Origin: Pleurotus djamor
Lineage: Eukaryota; Basidiomycota; Agaricomycetes; Agaricales; Pleurotaceae
DNA: 64,000 nucleotides
Assembly: GCA_029747585.1 (NCBI GenBank)
Contig: JAPEVF010000013.1
Location: forward strand, 141,063 to 205,062
Direction: 5' to 3'
The position numbers and the translations under genes were made by a program. Every line of letters starts with the position of its first letter. Positions within the stretch are counted from its first letter, which is position 1. This document shows, one piece after another, positions 22,132 to 35,138 of this stretch. The notes under the pieces were generated by a model. That model had not been told where the DNA came from. It was given only the letters and a program-made list of their open reading frames with translations, and searched no databases.

Positions 22132-24448
22132 CTACTTAAGGCCTTGATATCCAGGTGACTCAAGCGCATCTACACACTTGTCAAGTTCAACTAGTAACTC
22201 GTCGTGGGTTAGCGGAGGACGGCTCGCAAACACTTTCAATTGATCATGAAAGAAGTCATGCAAAGTGTGCAACAGGTGAAGGAGTGGGTCGGGGAAAAGG
22301 TGGGTAATCTGGGTTGGGGGTAACAACGCCTGTAGGGATCTTTTCGCGTTGAGAATGGCCGTTAAAGATGCGGGACCCCACGCCGAAGCAAAGAATAAGG
22401 AAACGGCTTGCTTGGTTTGCGTGACATCGCTGAGATGGCTATTGTTGAACATGAGACGTGCAGCAGCGTAGGCAAGAACCCAGATGAAGGATTCTACGTC
22501 GTGGTGGACCACGTGCTCGACAACTATGTTGGAGACCAACCCATTGACAAGTGAAATGGCCATGAACTGAACCGTTCCCTATTCGTCAAATTGTCATATT
22601 GAGGCGCTGAGACAATGGTGGTTGGGGGGCTATAACTTACGGTCATCTCAACGCCGCGCTTGGCGTCGCCCCATCTGGTATGTTTGGATCGAACGACGCT
22701 CCCGTCCGTCAGTAGATGTTCTTGAATATCGTGCTTTACTATAGTCTGGATACGGGCGAAATCCAAGTCGGTCAGGAAACCTTCTTTCCCAGGTTTAGGC
22801 GGTGACTCGGCTGACAGCAGTACATTGCCGGGGCTAACGTCACGATGTAGTATATCTTGATTGCATAGGTCTTGGTGCCCTGTTTCGACGAAGCATCAGA
22901 TCTCAGACTGACAGAGGAAGAGAAACGCACATACCCTTCACTGCAGCACGTACCCCTTTGACAATATCCAAAAAGCTGTCACCCTCCCATAATGCACGAC
23001 CTGTGGTGTTGAGAACTAATCGATGAAGGATAGCAGTGACTTGTTTGTATGACCCAGGCGCCTGGTTGGGGTTGCGTAAGTGGTCGACGCGAATGACATT
23101 CGTGGTACCAGGGAACATAACGTCTCCGCCTTGAAGGAATTCGGCTACGCCGGATGGGTGCGTTCCGATGCTCTGATAGATATCGGACTCGGAGTCCCGG
23201 TTGCTACGTCTCCAGGAATTCTTGAGGACGCGGATTTCGTTGATATTGACGATATTGCCATCCTCTACGAGGGTCACTCGCCAAACAGATGTTGAGCGGC
23301 CACACAGAGACAGACTAGTCCAAATGGGCGGTCCGATAGTGACCCATAGATTGGAGGTACAGGATTCTGCCATAGGATCGAAGGGGGTCGTGGGGCGAGG
23401 CTTCAATTGGCTAGGACAGGTAAGTAGATACGATGGAAATGAAAGAGTTGCGGGTGGGACACCCAATTCCACTTGTTTCGTGCGGACATTATTGAATAGA
23501 GGACTTTCGGCTGACAGCTCTTGTACAGATGGGTCCTGGCCAAGTTCGATGGGGGATAAGCCGTGAGTGATCTGGCGGATGACGCGCACAAAGACTTCGA
23601 TATCCTGCCACATGTCGAAGTCGCTGGACACGGTGACGCCATCCCGATCAAAGATGGCAACAACAAACTTGGAGCAAGAGACCACTACCGCGATCGAGAA
23701 GAGTTGGAACGGTCGAGAGGAAAGGTGGAGACGAGCATAATCAGCAGTTTGGGCAAGGGTTTGAGCAACTTCCTTAGGGTCAGCACTTTTGGGTACAAGG
23801 CCCTGTGCCGACGTGGGCTTGACTTCGAGAAAGCTGTCCATCCCGCGCCATGTGTATGGGTCCCCAGGCGCAACACGCTTTCCGCACCGAAAGTCTGGAC
23901 TGACGGCTGGGAAACCGCTGAGGTGTGCTTCGCCTTTGAGCTTCACGTTGTGGGTATTATTGAAGCAGCGTTGGGCGGGCCCAGATTCGAACTCTGTAAT
24001 ATCGTCCAAGATATTTTCCTGTATCGGATTCAGCATATGACAAGGAGAGAATGGCTGATTGAGTGATTAAACTAACTCACTAGATATAGGCATATCGCTT
24101 TCTCCTCAGACTTCTTCGAGCGTGGATTAGCGGAGTCCTCAGCGTCTGCGACAAGAGCCTTGAGTGAGGAGATGGCGTCCCTCTGGCGCTGCTCGAAATT
24201 CGCGAGGAAATCGGCAATGAAACTCTCTGAAACGTCTTCAATGTGCAGACGACACATGATCTGCTCAGAGTCAACCATGACTCTTTCAGAAAGCTCCGCT
24301 TCGAGGGCACTGTGGACGTCCTCTGAATTGACAGGCTTGCACATGAAGGACATAGAACTAGTACCGTACTTGTGAGGAGAGATGGAGGATCACCCATGTT
24401 GCTGTTGGAGGATCGACTTGAACATACCTCGTTTATGTCGTCCATCAT
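22132..24448 (-). CDS. FunK1-type protein kinase F, 692 aa
   Basis: Fungal-specific FunK1 kinase family. Exons 24448-24428, 24368-24081, 24018-22935, 22879-22641 and 22578-22132 join in frame. The N-terminal 100 residues form the family's leading helical domain. Kinase motifs: RVLKNSWRRSN (likely the ATP-binding Lys), HRDVSPGN (catalytic loop with Asp and Asn), LTDLDFAR (metal-binding Asp) and QFMAISL, followed by VEHVVHHDVESFIWVLAYA. All catalytic residues are present, so it is probably active. It is a close inverted copy of kinase I at 35412. The first coding exon is only 21 bases. Substrates of this family are unknown. Confidence 0.83.
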
Positions 24449-25473
24449 ATGATAGATGATGATTGTACAGAGATTCAAGAGACGATTCCAGAGAGTCAGG
24501 GACAGCGGAAATGGTAAGAGAGCTGTTCAACCCTCAAAAACGACTTCAGCACCTCGCGAGTCGTTGACAGAACCCGAAGGCTCACATGGGGATGTAAGGT
24601 GAGTCAAAGGTGAGTTTGGACTGAGCGCATGTTCGAATGTTCCATTTTCTCAAGGGTCGAGAAATGCCTCAGGCCTCAGCGCTCAGCGCTTAGGCGATGG
24701 CTCGCTGAGTCTGNAAAACGTCCCCATCCTGGAAACGACCGAAGCAACCCTATCGGCGGTGCAAAAGCATGATAAGTATCCCTCCTGCAAGGTGCCGAAT
24801 CAACTGCCTACTTTGCGGGGCATTCGACTTCAAGGACACATGAATCGAGGGCGAAGGAGATCGATCCATGCGTCGATCGTACAATGAAGTCTGCGTTCGG
24901 TCTTCGTGGTCGGGGGAAAGTCCGCTTTATGTCTAGGTTTGATGGTATACCATCAGAACCCAGGCTGTTTATAGACGAGACGATCGTGCAGGGGGTGAGT
25001 ATTTCTGCGACTCCTCTCCGAGAGGACTTGATCCCCGTTCCCCTTGGACATAAAGTTTATGAGCATTCTTCTCGATGCCTTGATGTGGATATATAGCAAT
25101 CCAACTCGGCTGAAAAACTTACTTTCTAAGTTAGACGGTAGACAAGGAAACACCACAAGGGTTAACAACACGGCGCCGAATACTGTGAGGAAGTAGGCTC
25201 CGGGCGTCTGTACGAATTGGAGTGAAACAACGAGGGCAGATGAAAACTTGGAGATACCTTTGAATGCCATTCATTGGATAACGGACAACGTCGACGGCAT
25301 CTAGGACTTATGCTGCACATTCACCGCACGATGAGGGACGAATTGAAGTTTCCTAAGCGCAGGGCACGCGATCCAGCTCAGCAGGATCAATTTGAGGACA
25401 CAAAAATGCATAACGATTGGAGAGAGGCTCCGTGGTGGGCGGCGAATTATATTGCCTACTTTCGGCCGTTCTA
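24449..25473. other. Spacer between kinases F and G
   Basis: Holds one N (24714). A minus-strand frame at 24953-25270 has a hydrophobic stretch (GAYFLTVFGAVLLTLVVFP) that might be a membrane anchor of a relic. I cannot extend it into a gene or name it. Confidence 0.4.
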
Positions 25474-26446
25474 CTAAGAAAGGGATTCTAAGGCAAGTAT
25501 ACACATGTCGAGCCTAGAGAAAACGTCTTCGTAACTCAGCGGTACAGTGGGTTTGGGTGGCTTCCAGGGGTCGGGAACAACGAAATACTCGCCCATCACA
25601 TTGGATAAGCTCTTGAAAAGTAAGTGGATCGGAACGGGGAGTAACACGGAAGAAATCCCCGACGGTGGACTCAACGGAGTCTGCGCCCTCTTCGCTTGGT
25701 AGGCGGCCGTCAAGGATGCGCTACCCCATGCTGAAGCAAAGAATTGAGAAACCTTCACCTTCGTCTGGGTAGAGAGTTCCTTGTTGAGATTGCTATTATT
25801 CAACATGCGACGTGCAAGAGCGTAGGCAAGAACCCAAATGAAAGATTCTATGTCGTGGTGGGCTTCATGTTCGACTTTTCTACCCTCTTCCAATCCTTTG
25901 ACAAGCTCGGTGGCCATAAACTGGATCATTTCCTACATATATCACATAGTTGAGTCGCCGATACTATCAGGTGGGGAGTCGTAGATTACCGTTTTCTCAG
26001 TGCCAGGCTCGGCGTCGCACCATCTCGTGTGTTTGAACTGATAGACGCTCCCGTCCGTAAGCGAATAGTCTTGAGTATCTTGTCTCACTATGTCCTGGAT
26101 ACGGGCGAAGTCCAGGTCATTCAAAAATCCTTCCTTCCCAGGTTGGGGCAGAGACTCGGTGGAGAGCACTACAGTGCGGGAGCTGACAGCACTGCGTAGA
26201 ATATTTTGAGTGAATAGACTCTGATATCCTGGGGATAATCGGTAAAGTATCAAAACCCTGAGTGAGTTTAGTATGGATTCGCGTACCATTCAATGCTGCA
26301 CGGACCCCTTGTACAATCTCCAAGAAGCTGTCAGCCTCCAATAAAGCACGACTGGTCGTGTTGAGAACCAAACGACAAAGGATCGGAGTAGCCCGGGCAT
26401 AGAAGTGGCTGGGGTTACGGCACACCTTGCCTATATCCTCCATCAT
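25474..26446 (-). pseudogene. Truncated FunK1 kinase copy G
   Basis: Only the last 40% of the family is present. It opens with MMEDIGKVCRNPSHFYARAT, then jumps to CRLVLNTTSRALLEADSFLE, so about 350 residues including the ATP-binding Lys are missing. The catalytic loop reads ILRSAVSSRTVVLS where the intact copies have ILHRDVSPGNVLLS: the HRD Asp and the metal-binding Asn are lost. The later DLDFAR, QFMATELVKG and DIESFIWVLAYALARR segments are kept, with introns at the family positions. It can only be a dead relic or, if expressed, a pseudokinase fragment. Confidence 0.75.
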
Positions 26447-27535
26447 CCAAGGCGAAAGGAATGTTACAGCGAAGGAAGAAAAAGGTAAGAAATTTTGTTC
26501 AAAGATGCGACGCGTCGGTCACGGGGGATGGTACCGACTCCGGGGACAGGGGCGGAAAGGCGTCGCCTTTGAATCCAAGCAACTCCAAACATCCTGTCCC
26601 AACTTGAACTTCTCGTGGCTTGCACGTGGCGGAGTTCACTCAGAATCAGAGAGCACCGAAGTTACATCCTTGACCGCCAGCCCTGCCAAATGACTGCTGC
26701 TCGTAGGGTGCGAATGATCCATCCAACCGTGTAACTGTTGGTTGACAGTGGCCTGGACATGCTGCTGTCACTCATGCTCGGAGTCAACTTTGGCCGGCCG
26801 CCGGGGGTTCTGTCCTCTCGAAGTTCGAGTGAACAAATGTACAACGACGAGGGGAGAACCTTCCAGTGGCAGAACTTTGGAAGGGAAGGGGGAAAATTCC
26901 TGCGCGGTGCGACAGTTTTATGAAAGGCCCGCACAGTCTAAACGATGCAAATGGAATGTATAATGTTGCCATGCTTCGCCGAAGGACAGGAATGTTATTT
27001 TCGTTGACTTGGTATCGGTCTATGCAAAGAGGATCGACTGTCATCCTCCCGTTATAGAGTCTGGAATTCGAGCTTAGGTATCGGTATCGGCATGAAGGAT
27101 TGCGTACGCTAGCGCATGCAAGGACCCAGATTCTCGAGCTTCCTAGTCGTCGGATCACTGAGCGAAACCGCTACGCTTAGACAGAGCTCATGATCCGTTT
27201 GTTCACTGCTTCGTAGTCGAGATGCAGTCCAAAACACCACTTTCTTCTGCAGGAAAGGCAGATCGGCAGATAAAACGACATCCCTAGGAATATCACCATC
27301 CGATGGGATAGATATAGATTCTTGTGATCTCTGTGAACTTAAACAATGAAGAGGCCACAGAGAACGGGAAGAGATATAGACCTGCCTAGGAGCCCTTGAC
27401 GATATACAGAATGATGTCCATACGCCAACGCTCGCGTATGAATCCAAGTTTTGTGGGCGCAAGGAAGAAAGGTTTGCTCGGGAGTAGCGCAGGTAACCCA
27501 TGTGGGCGAGGTCGATATTGATTATTTTGCTACTA
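26447..27535. other. Spacer with the third copy of the 47-bp repeat
   Basis: No gene recognised. Short frames on both strands lack motifs. It holds the dispersed repeat at 27028-27076. Confidence 0.45.
27028..27076. repeat. Dispersed 47-bp repeat, copy 3
   Basis: Most diverged copy: AGAGGATCGACTGTCATCCT is followed by CCCGTTATAGAG and an altered end. The first hairpin is kept with six pairs. Confidence 0.65.
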
Positions 27536-28700
27536 CTAACATGGGCTGGCAGTGGTATCGGAAGGAAACTGTATCGCGCTGAAAATTTGGGTTGTCTCAT
27601 CATTTGTCCATGCCTTGCCTACGGCGACGCGATGGATGATCATTAACGAAGGTATCATCTTCGGATAACAAGCCGGTGAATTATTGATGGAAGAAAAGAA
27701 AACGCGAGCTTACCTGAGCAATACCAAAGAGCTGGAAGAAGGTATTTTGCAGCGGGTGGCCCATGATGTATGTCACCAGAAAGAGGAGGACCATGGCGCA
27801 GAACAACGCTGCGCTTTCGACAATCATGGGAACGATGCCAAGATACCCTTTCCCCCTGCTACTGCCTAATACGCTCGTTATGTGGCGATAGTGGAGTAAA
27901 CGCCCAGCGATGGCCAATGTTGACAGGACATTCAAGGCCAGAGCGAGGGAAATGTAAGGGAGTGTAAAGTTGATGTTCGTCGATCCAAGTGTAGAGGGGG
28001 TCCAAGGAGAAGAGGATGGGGAAGAGACTTGGACCATCCACAGACTTCCGAGGACTAAACCAGATAGTGTGAAGATCCGCATGGAAGAAGTGTAGCAACA
28101 CGCACCTAGCTCTGAGGCATACAGAGCCATTGGTATTCCTCGTCTCAGCCGAGAGAATCGCGCTTCTCCGCAGGATTCATATATAACGACACACCGCCAG
28201 CACTGGAAGAAGTTGACGATTAAGATACTACTTGACCTGAGTATCAGCTCAAACTGACCATGAGACCCTCGCTTAACCAGTTCGCGAAAGTAGCAGCGAT
28301 GTTTGCCATAGCATCAATAGGTTTCGAGAAGAAGTCAACTTCAAAAGCGGCTAAGTCAAGTAGTAAGTCATACGCATTGAGGACACTAAGTCTGGGCAGA
28401 GACTGACCAGCACCACCTGGGTGTAACCTATAGTCTATGAAGCTCAATTGGGTTATCCAGACGGTGCCAGCAAAAAACAGGGTCGCAGAGATGAAGGTGA
28501 GCATCACGTAGATCAGCAATATGATCCGCTGATGGCGATTGGATGGGCCCATGGAAGCATAGAGTAATTTGAAACACCAAACGGACTGGACGAGGATGAT
28601 ACCGTAGGATAGAGCCACAAGGATTGCACCGATAAACCAACCATGTCTTCTCAGTGAATAGATTTCCAGGGGGGGTCCAAGCAGGATTGAGAGTCGGCAT
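27536..28700 (-). pseudogene. Seven-helix membrane protein J with a frameshift
   Basis: Tandem paralog of K at 29412. The start region MPTLNPAWTPPGNLFTEKTW matches K. Directly after EKTW a 4-base insertion (duplicated TTGG, near 28634-28644) shifts the frame; without it the sequence continues as FIGAILVALSYGIILVQ, in register with K. The rest follows the family: TQLSFIDYRLHPGGAG, ANWLSEGLM, LPYISLALALNVLSTLAIAG and a shortened C terminus ending at 27536. Translation could restart at MALSYG (28618), losing most of the first helix. The family is common in Agaricomycetes as uncharacterised multi-spanning proteins. Confidence 0.65.
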
Positions 28701-28725
28701 AGGTGGATTTGAGAACCGAGACATC

Positions 28726-29411
28726 TTGACAGAAAGAAGCTTATATGGGCACGATGACGGGTGCATTTGTCTTCCGTGGTGAGATCAAAGATGGGCTCCC
28801 TTCTTGACTATTGACGGGAGTCATATAGTGGAGCTAGGTGTTTGACTTGCGCTTGAGACTCTGCGAAGTACCCACAGGGTATAGGATCAGAAACCACTCG
28901 ATATCAATGTGGCTTCTGGTACTGGCATGGTTCTGTTCGCGATAGGTCGAAGAGGGCATATATGACCCTTACGTTAGTGGCTCTGCATGAGATGGGAGTC
29001 CTGGGACACAGAAACAGCCACCACATTTGCTGCCGAAGCTCGCGCTCAGCGCTCAATGTCATTCGACTTCTTCCTTTCTTCCAGAGTACACTGCCATTGT
29101 GACGGACTGTGCTAGATGGATCTGACCGGAGCCGAGGGACGTGCATCTAGCAATACTGATTCGTGAAAGCGTCGTTACATGTTGTAATGAGTTGTAGCGA
29201 GACAGAGATGAAGGATGAACGTTGAACGTTGAACGAGGACCTCTTCGCAAAGAGCAGCGCGAAGCGCCCGTCAACGTCCAGCGATTCGCGTCGTAGGGAA
29301 GCGGAAGCGTGCATGCCTTCGGTTTGGTTTCCGATGGCATGGTATGCCTTTACATCGCGCGACGGGTAGCGTTTGTGGTGGTGGACATTCATAAGGGTGT
29401 GCCCAGCTTCT
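28726..29411. other. Spacer between membrane-protein genes J and K
   Basis: Nothing recognised. Contains a short repeat of GAACGTTGAAC near 29217. It should include the promoter of J. Confidence 0.4.
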
Positions 29412-30688
29412 TCAAATCGGCTCCCTTTTGTCTTCCACCTCCGGCTCGACGGCGCCCAGCTCAGCATCACGATCAGCATCATGTCGAGAAATTGAAGTCC
29501 TTCGAACATCCATATCTATCGTAGTGACCCGATTTTCACCATACGTAGCGCCTGTCGAAAAGCTGATCGTGCTGAAAACCTGGGTCGTGTGTTCATTCGT
29601 CCATGCTTTGCCTGCTGCGACGCGGTGGACAATCATCAATGAGGGTATCATCTGGAATACATGTCAGACTAAAACGCTCAAAGACGGGAAACGGACAAGT
29701 ACGACATACCTGTGCGATGCCAAAGAGTTGGAAGAACGTGTTCTGCAGCGGGTGATCCATGACATAGGTCACGAAGACCATGATAACTAGCCCGCAAAAC
29801 ATCGCAGCGCTCTCCACAAGCATAGCCACCATGGTGATGTACCTCTTCCCACCATCCCTGCCCAAGACCCCGGTTAATCTCGAACGATAGTAGAGTAGGC
29901 GCCCAGCGATGGCAAGCGTTGACAAGACGTTCAAGCTGAAAGAGAGAACGAGGTACGGTGTTGTGAAGTTGACAGAACCAATAGTCGAAGGCGTCCAGAG
30001 GGATGACGAAGGGCGCGACACTTGAACCACCCATAGGGTGCCAAGTACTACACCACGTGGGCGAAGGTATGAGCATCGTTACGGAAAGGATGATAAGGCG
30101 AACGCACCAAGTTCAGAGAGATACAGAACCAAGGGTATGCCCTTCTTCAACCCCAGAAATCGATCACCATCCGAGTATATGACGATACATCTCCAGCACT
30201 GAGCAGATACGTCAACGACTGATGATCGAGACTGGAGCATTTTGCAGACTTACCATGAGGCCCTCACTCAGCCAATTTGCAAAGGCAGCGGCAATATTAG
30301 CCATAGCGTCGACTGGCTGCGAGAAGAAATCCACCTCGAAACGGGCTAATAAAATGGTTCATGGCATGAAATGGAGCGATAAAAAACAGAAGCGCTCACC
30401 TGGTCCGCCCGGATATAACCTATAGTCGATAAAACTTAACTGCGTCATCCATGTTGTCCCAGCAAGGTACAGTGTCGCAGCGATAAACGTCAAAACGACG
30501 TATACCAGCAATATTCCTCTCTGGCGACGGTTGGACTGACGGATAGAGGTATAGAGGGATGCGAAACAGAGTATGCACAGGATAAGGATAACGCCGTATG
30601 ACAGGGCAACGAGTACGGTCCCGATGTACCACGTCTTTTCGGAGAAGAGGTCGCCAGTGGGTCGCCATGCAGGGTCAAGGTTAGACAT
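29412..30688 (-). CDS. Agaricomycete seven-helix membrane protein K
   Basis: Uncharacterised multi-spanning protein of about 350 aa in several exons. Start MSNLDPAWRPTGDLFSEKTW at 30688. Hydrophobic segments in order: TVLVALSYGVILILCILCFA; GILLVYVVLTFIAATLYLAG; the ANIAAAFANWLSEGLM stretch, which lines up with the family's conserved ANWLSEGL; a segment ending LGTLWVVQVS; YLVLSFSLNVLSTLAIAGRL; MLVESAAMFCGLVIMVFVTY; and a last one near MIPSLMIVHRVAAG. The tail is polar and acidic (DADRDAELGAVEPEVEDKRE). Its frame is intact, unlike tandem neighbour J. Membrane location is clear; sensing or transport roles are speculation. Confidence 0.7.
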
Positions 30689-31135
30689 GGTCAACCGCAA
30701 GAGGGAACGGGGGCAAACTCGGGCAGGCCAAGGAAGGGGGCTTCCTTATATGCAATGGAGACGTCCTCGGAAGCTTCCAGCCAGATCGTCTAAATGAAGC
30801 ACATTGTCCACGCTAAGTCTATCTCTTTTCGACAACAAGGAGTGGAAGAAGCTTACAATGCAGAGTTGAGAAGGGGTAGGCACGGGAAGATATCGAATGA
30901 TGGGGTTAAAAATATGTCCGTTGGAACCGTACGGAGGTCTGAGAAGGTTTGATGGTGATGGACATGCTCTCGCATGTTGATGAAGCATTTGGCGAACATG
31001 GGGCGTTCCATGGCTCCATACGGATGGATCGACAAAACCCAAGTCGACGGCCTACGCAGCATCAGCCTCGTTATGTCCATGGAACTTCGAGCAGAGAAAA
31101 GAAATACCCTTAGTAGCTCNAAAAAAACGCTCATC
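30689..31135. other. Upstream region of K, nothing recognised
   Basis: Short frames only. One N at 31120 stands before a run of six A bases. Confidence 0.4.
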
Positions 31136-31459
31136 CCGCTGTTTCTCCGGTTCGCATGGAGTATGTTTCGGAATGGCTGTCAAAGTGCAGGCGATTTTCA
31201 CCCGGAAGGCGAGTGTGGGAGGAAGAAGACGGCTGAGGTGCTGGCTGGCTCTTGGACTTCACTACGATTGATCAAGGCATTACTATCTCAGACTGGATCA
31301 CTGATGATATAGATATCGAACCTTAGACATGGCACAACTTACTTTTGCACATATCCGGCGGGCAATATTCCGAATCTGCATCAAACTCAGTCTCCGTGGC
31401 TCATCAAACATGTTATTTTCAGGGAGCGTATCCATGGCCTTCGTTCCGTTTCGTTCCAT
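31136..31459 (-). CDS. Possible small gene, uncertain
   Basis: A minus-strand frame starts at 31459 (MERNGTKAMDTLPENNMFDE) and runs to ARRICAK, where a good donor (GTAAGT) follows. A second open block, SHTRLPGENRLHFDSH, ends in a stop near 31136. I cannot join the two with a clean acceptor. A TATATAAAG on the minus strand near 31550 lies about 90 bases upstream of the start. No family is recognised. Confidence 0.3.
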
Positions 31460-31883
31460 GGAGTCGTAGGATGAGACGCGGTGGCAGCTAGGTACAACAT
31501 GGCGGAAAAGAAGAAAGAGGGACGACGCGTCTGGCGCGATGGCTCTTTATATAGTCTGAGCGGCGGGTTGTTTGGTTCGGAGATTGAAGCCAAATAGCTG
31601 GCAGCACTTCCGTTCAACATTCAGAAAGATATAAGGTAAGTATGAGGACAAGGAGCAAACGAGCTGGATCTTGTAAGTCTTCATTGAAGAATCAGAGAAT
31701 TTTTTCTCAAGGCAGGGGGAATTACATGCGGGAGGGGGAGCTACTTACCTTGAGTCCTGCCCTGCCTTGGTCACAGCTTGACGGTAGATGGAGTGGATCT
31801 CCTTTACAAAAAATAGCGATTATTGACCTAGAATGAACAAAGCAACCTCCTCCAAGCCCATCACTTAATTACGGTGGATTCAG
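31460..31883. other. Spacer before ubc13
   Basis: Contains the possible TATA box of the small gene near 31550 and the ubc13 3' flank. Nothing else is seen. Confidence 0.4.
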
Positions 31884-32696
<813 letters not shown>

Positions 32697-33127
32697 AATT
32701 GGAATCTATCTTAAATCGTTAGGCAGTAATCGTGTTATCAGGAGCAAGTCCGTCCAAGGTTTTGATCGTGTGAGGCGTGGCGCCGTTGAGAATTCCTGAG
32801 AGGTCGCTTTTCAAGTTCAAGCTTGAGGAGAATGAAGAAGTAACGACTATAACTCAGCAACTGACCGAAGAGGATGATGGCAGAAAGCAGGCGCGTGGGA
32901 CGAGGAGGCAGAGTGCTTGGATATGTTTGCCTCATGCCCCTGTTTCTCCCCTTGGTCCCGTGACCTACCAGCCACCGGGGCCCTCGGTCTGGACCTCTCC
33001 GACCAGGGACCAGCGGCTCTGATGCACGATGCACGATGACTGGGTTCAGTACCACCGAATCGAATATTTGGATGTCTTTTTCTTGACTGTCTCGGTGAAT
33101 TTTCATCGACATCCCTAATCTTCCGGG
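32697..33127. promoter_or_regulatory. Bidirectional promoter of ubc13 and kinase H
   Basis: The only sequence between two divergent start codons. Frames here are antisense shadows. No clear TATA box is seen for either gene. Confidence 0.45.
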
Positions 33128-35138
33128 ATGGACGACACCAATGAAGCAAGTACTTTTTACTTTGCTCTCCACGACCCGGTCTGATGCTGCTTTCCGCCTC
33201 AAAAGCATGTGTCTCCCTTTGACGCAATTGCTCATCTTCGAACAAACTCGAAGGATGTCCACACAGCTCTCGCGGAGGAACTTACTGGCAGAGTTCAGGT
33301 CGACTCCGAACAGGTCTTACATCGTCTCCGTATTGACGACGTTCCAAACAAATTCGTTACCGTCTTCCTCAAGCACTTCAAGCATCGCAATAATTATTCT
33401 ATTACTGCTCTCAAGGAGCTCGTCGCAGACGCATACGAGTGGCAGCATGACCCATCGAAGGACATGCTTCCATACCTGGTATGAGTGCATTTCAGTTTTC
33501 TCGGTAAGAGTGCTTACTACCACGCAGCAAGCAATCTTGGATGATATCACCCATTTCGATGCCCTTTCGGCTCGACGCCACTTCTATTGCACCGAAATAA
33601 CCAACGCCGAAGATGAATCCGACATCAGCCACTTCCCCTTTGTCAACCCAGACTTTCGCTGTGGTGACCCTGTGGAACCTGGGCAACCACACACCTGGCG
33701 CTCGACCGAAAGCTTCATCCATGTTCAACCAACTAGGCCGCAGAGACTCATTCCCAAGAACTTTAATCCCGAGGAGGCCGCTGAGACCCTTGCTCAGACT
33801 GCTGACTATGCGAGACTTCACTTGTCTTCTCTACCATTCCAACTCTTTTCTGTTTCTGTCATCATATCCGGTTCTAGGTTTCTTGTTGCCATATTCGATC
33901 GGGAGGGAGCAACCGTGACAAGCGACTTTCATTTATGGAAACAAACGGAAATATTTGTGCGAGTTATACGCCAGATTGCCTGTGGCTTATCGTCCGTTGA
34001 CCCTTCTGTCCAGGAGCTCGAGGATACGAGCACTATATTGGCAGAAATCCGCAAGAACCAGCTGCAGCGAAATTCTCCAGTCTGGTCCGTTCAATACCCA
34101 TCCTTTCTAATCACCTGTCCTCTGGAACGTCGCACTCGGCCTGAACAATCCTTCAACACTGCAAGTGAACCCGTGTCCAATCAATGGGCTACGATCGGTC
34201 CGCCAATTTGGAGCAGTCTTTCTCTCTGCGGCCGAGCGACGTCTGTTTGGCGCGTAACACGGGTGATGGATGGTGAAATCGTCAACATCGACGCGATATC
34301 CACCCTCAAGAATTCGTGGCGGCGTAGTGATTGCAAATCCGAGACGCAAATTTATCAGAATCTCGCGACCCATCCAGTGGGCGTGGCAGAATTCCTTCAA
34401 GGCGGCAATGTTGTGATTCCTGGTTCTACAGATGTCATACGCGTGGATCATCTACGCACACTCTCCAACAAGCCGTTTGTTTCCGGCACCCAGGGAACTT
34501 GGATTCTTCACCGGCTCATACTTAACCCCGCCGGTCGTGCGTTATGGGAAGGCGACAGCTTCCTGGATATCGTCAAGGGTGTCCGTGCAGCCTTAAACGG
34601 TATGTCCATTTTGCGTTTGTGTGTTTGCCTTTGCTCGGAGTTTTTGACCCTAACTCACAGATCATCAAAGGTTATTCAACCAGAATATCCTTCACCGTGA
34701 CGTTAACCCGGGAACCGTGCTTTTGTTCTCCGGACCGTCGGTCAAGCCTGGAGAGGAAGGCTTTCTGACGAACCTGGAATTGGCGATTATCCCAACGATG
34801 GAGCAAGATACTCATGGAAATATATCCAACAACCACGTCCATCAGTCTCAAGGCTCGGATCTCGACGATTCGAAGTACGACGTCGAGATGCCAGTAAGTA
34901 CCCACCTATTAGTTGACAATAAGTAGACGGTTTAAATGACCTTTTTGGGCAGGGAAATCTTCAGTTTATGGCTATCGCGCTTGTCAAAGGTTTAGCACAT
35001 AGTCTATACGTCCCGCATCAACTCCAACACGATGTAGAATCCTTCATCTGGGTCTTCGCATACTCTGTGGCACGTCACGCAATTTTCGATCTTCGCGCTG
35101 ATTCTGAGAAGTTCAAGTTCAGACTCAGCGGCAGATGA
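33128..35138 (+). pseudogene. FunK1 copy H with degraded active site and lost C terminus
   Basis: Exons 33128-33145, 33206-33478, 33528-34599, 34661-34893 and 34953-35138 join in one frame of 593 residues. Intron 1 starts with GC. The N-terminal and ATP-binding regions are family-like (ISTLKNSWRRSD). The catalytic loop is HRDVNPGT, where Asn is replaced by Thr. The metal-binding motif reads LTNLELAI instead of LTDLDFAR, so its Asp residues are gone. After FIWVFAYSVARHAIF the frame soon ends in a stop, about 100 residues early. A shifted frame just beyond reads ADDVGCWG, a trace of the family's FADAWG. It may be an expressed pseudokinase or a decaying gene; the long open frame favours recent loss. 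Confidence 0.7.

Noticed and set aside
23563..24066. Plus-strand frame of 167 codons, with a similar one on the minus strand at 35800-36294
   Set aside because: The two are similar to each other only because kinases F and I are. Both are antisense to well-supported kinase exons.
33141..33205. Start of kinase H at 33141 in the long plus-strand frame
   Set aside because: That reading uses intron sequence and the wrong frame. The ATG at 33128 with a GC-AG intron aligns with the first exons of F and I.
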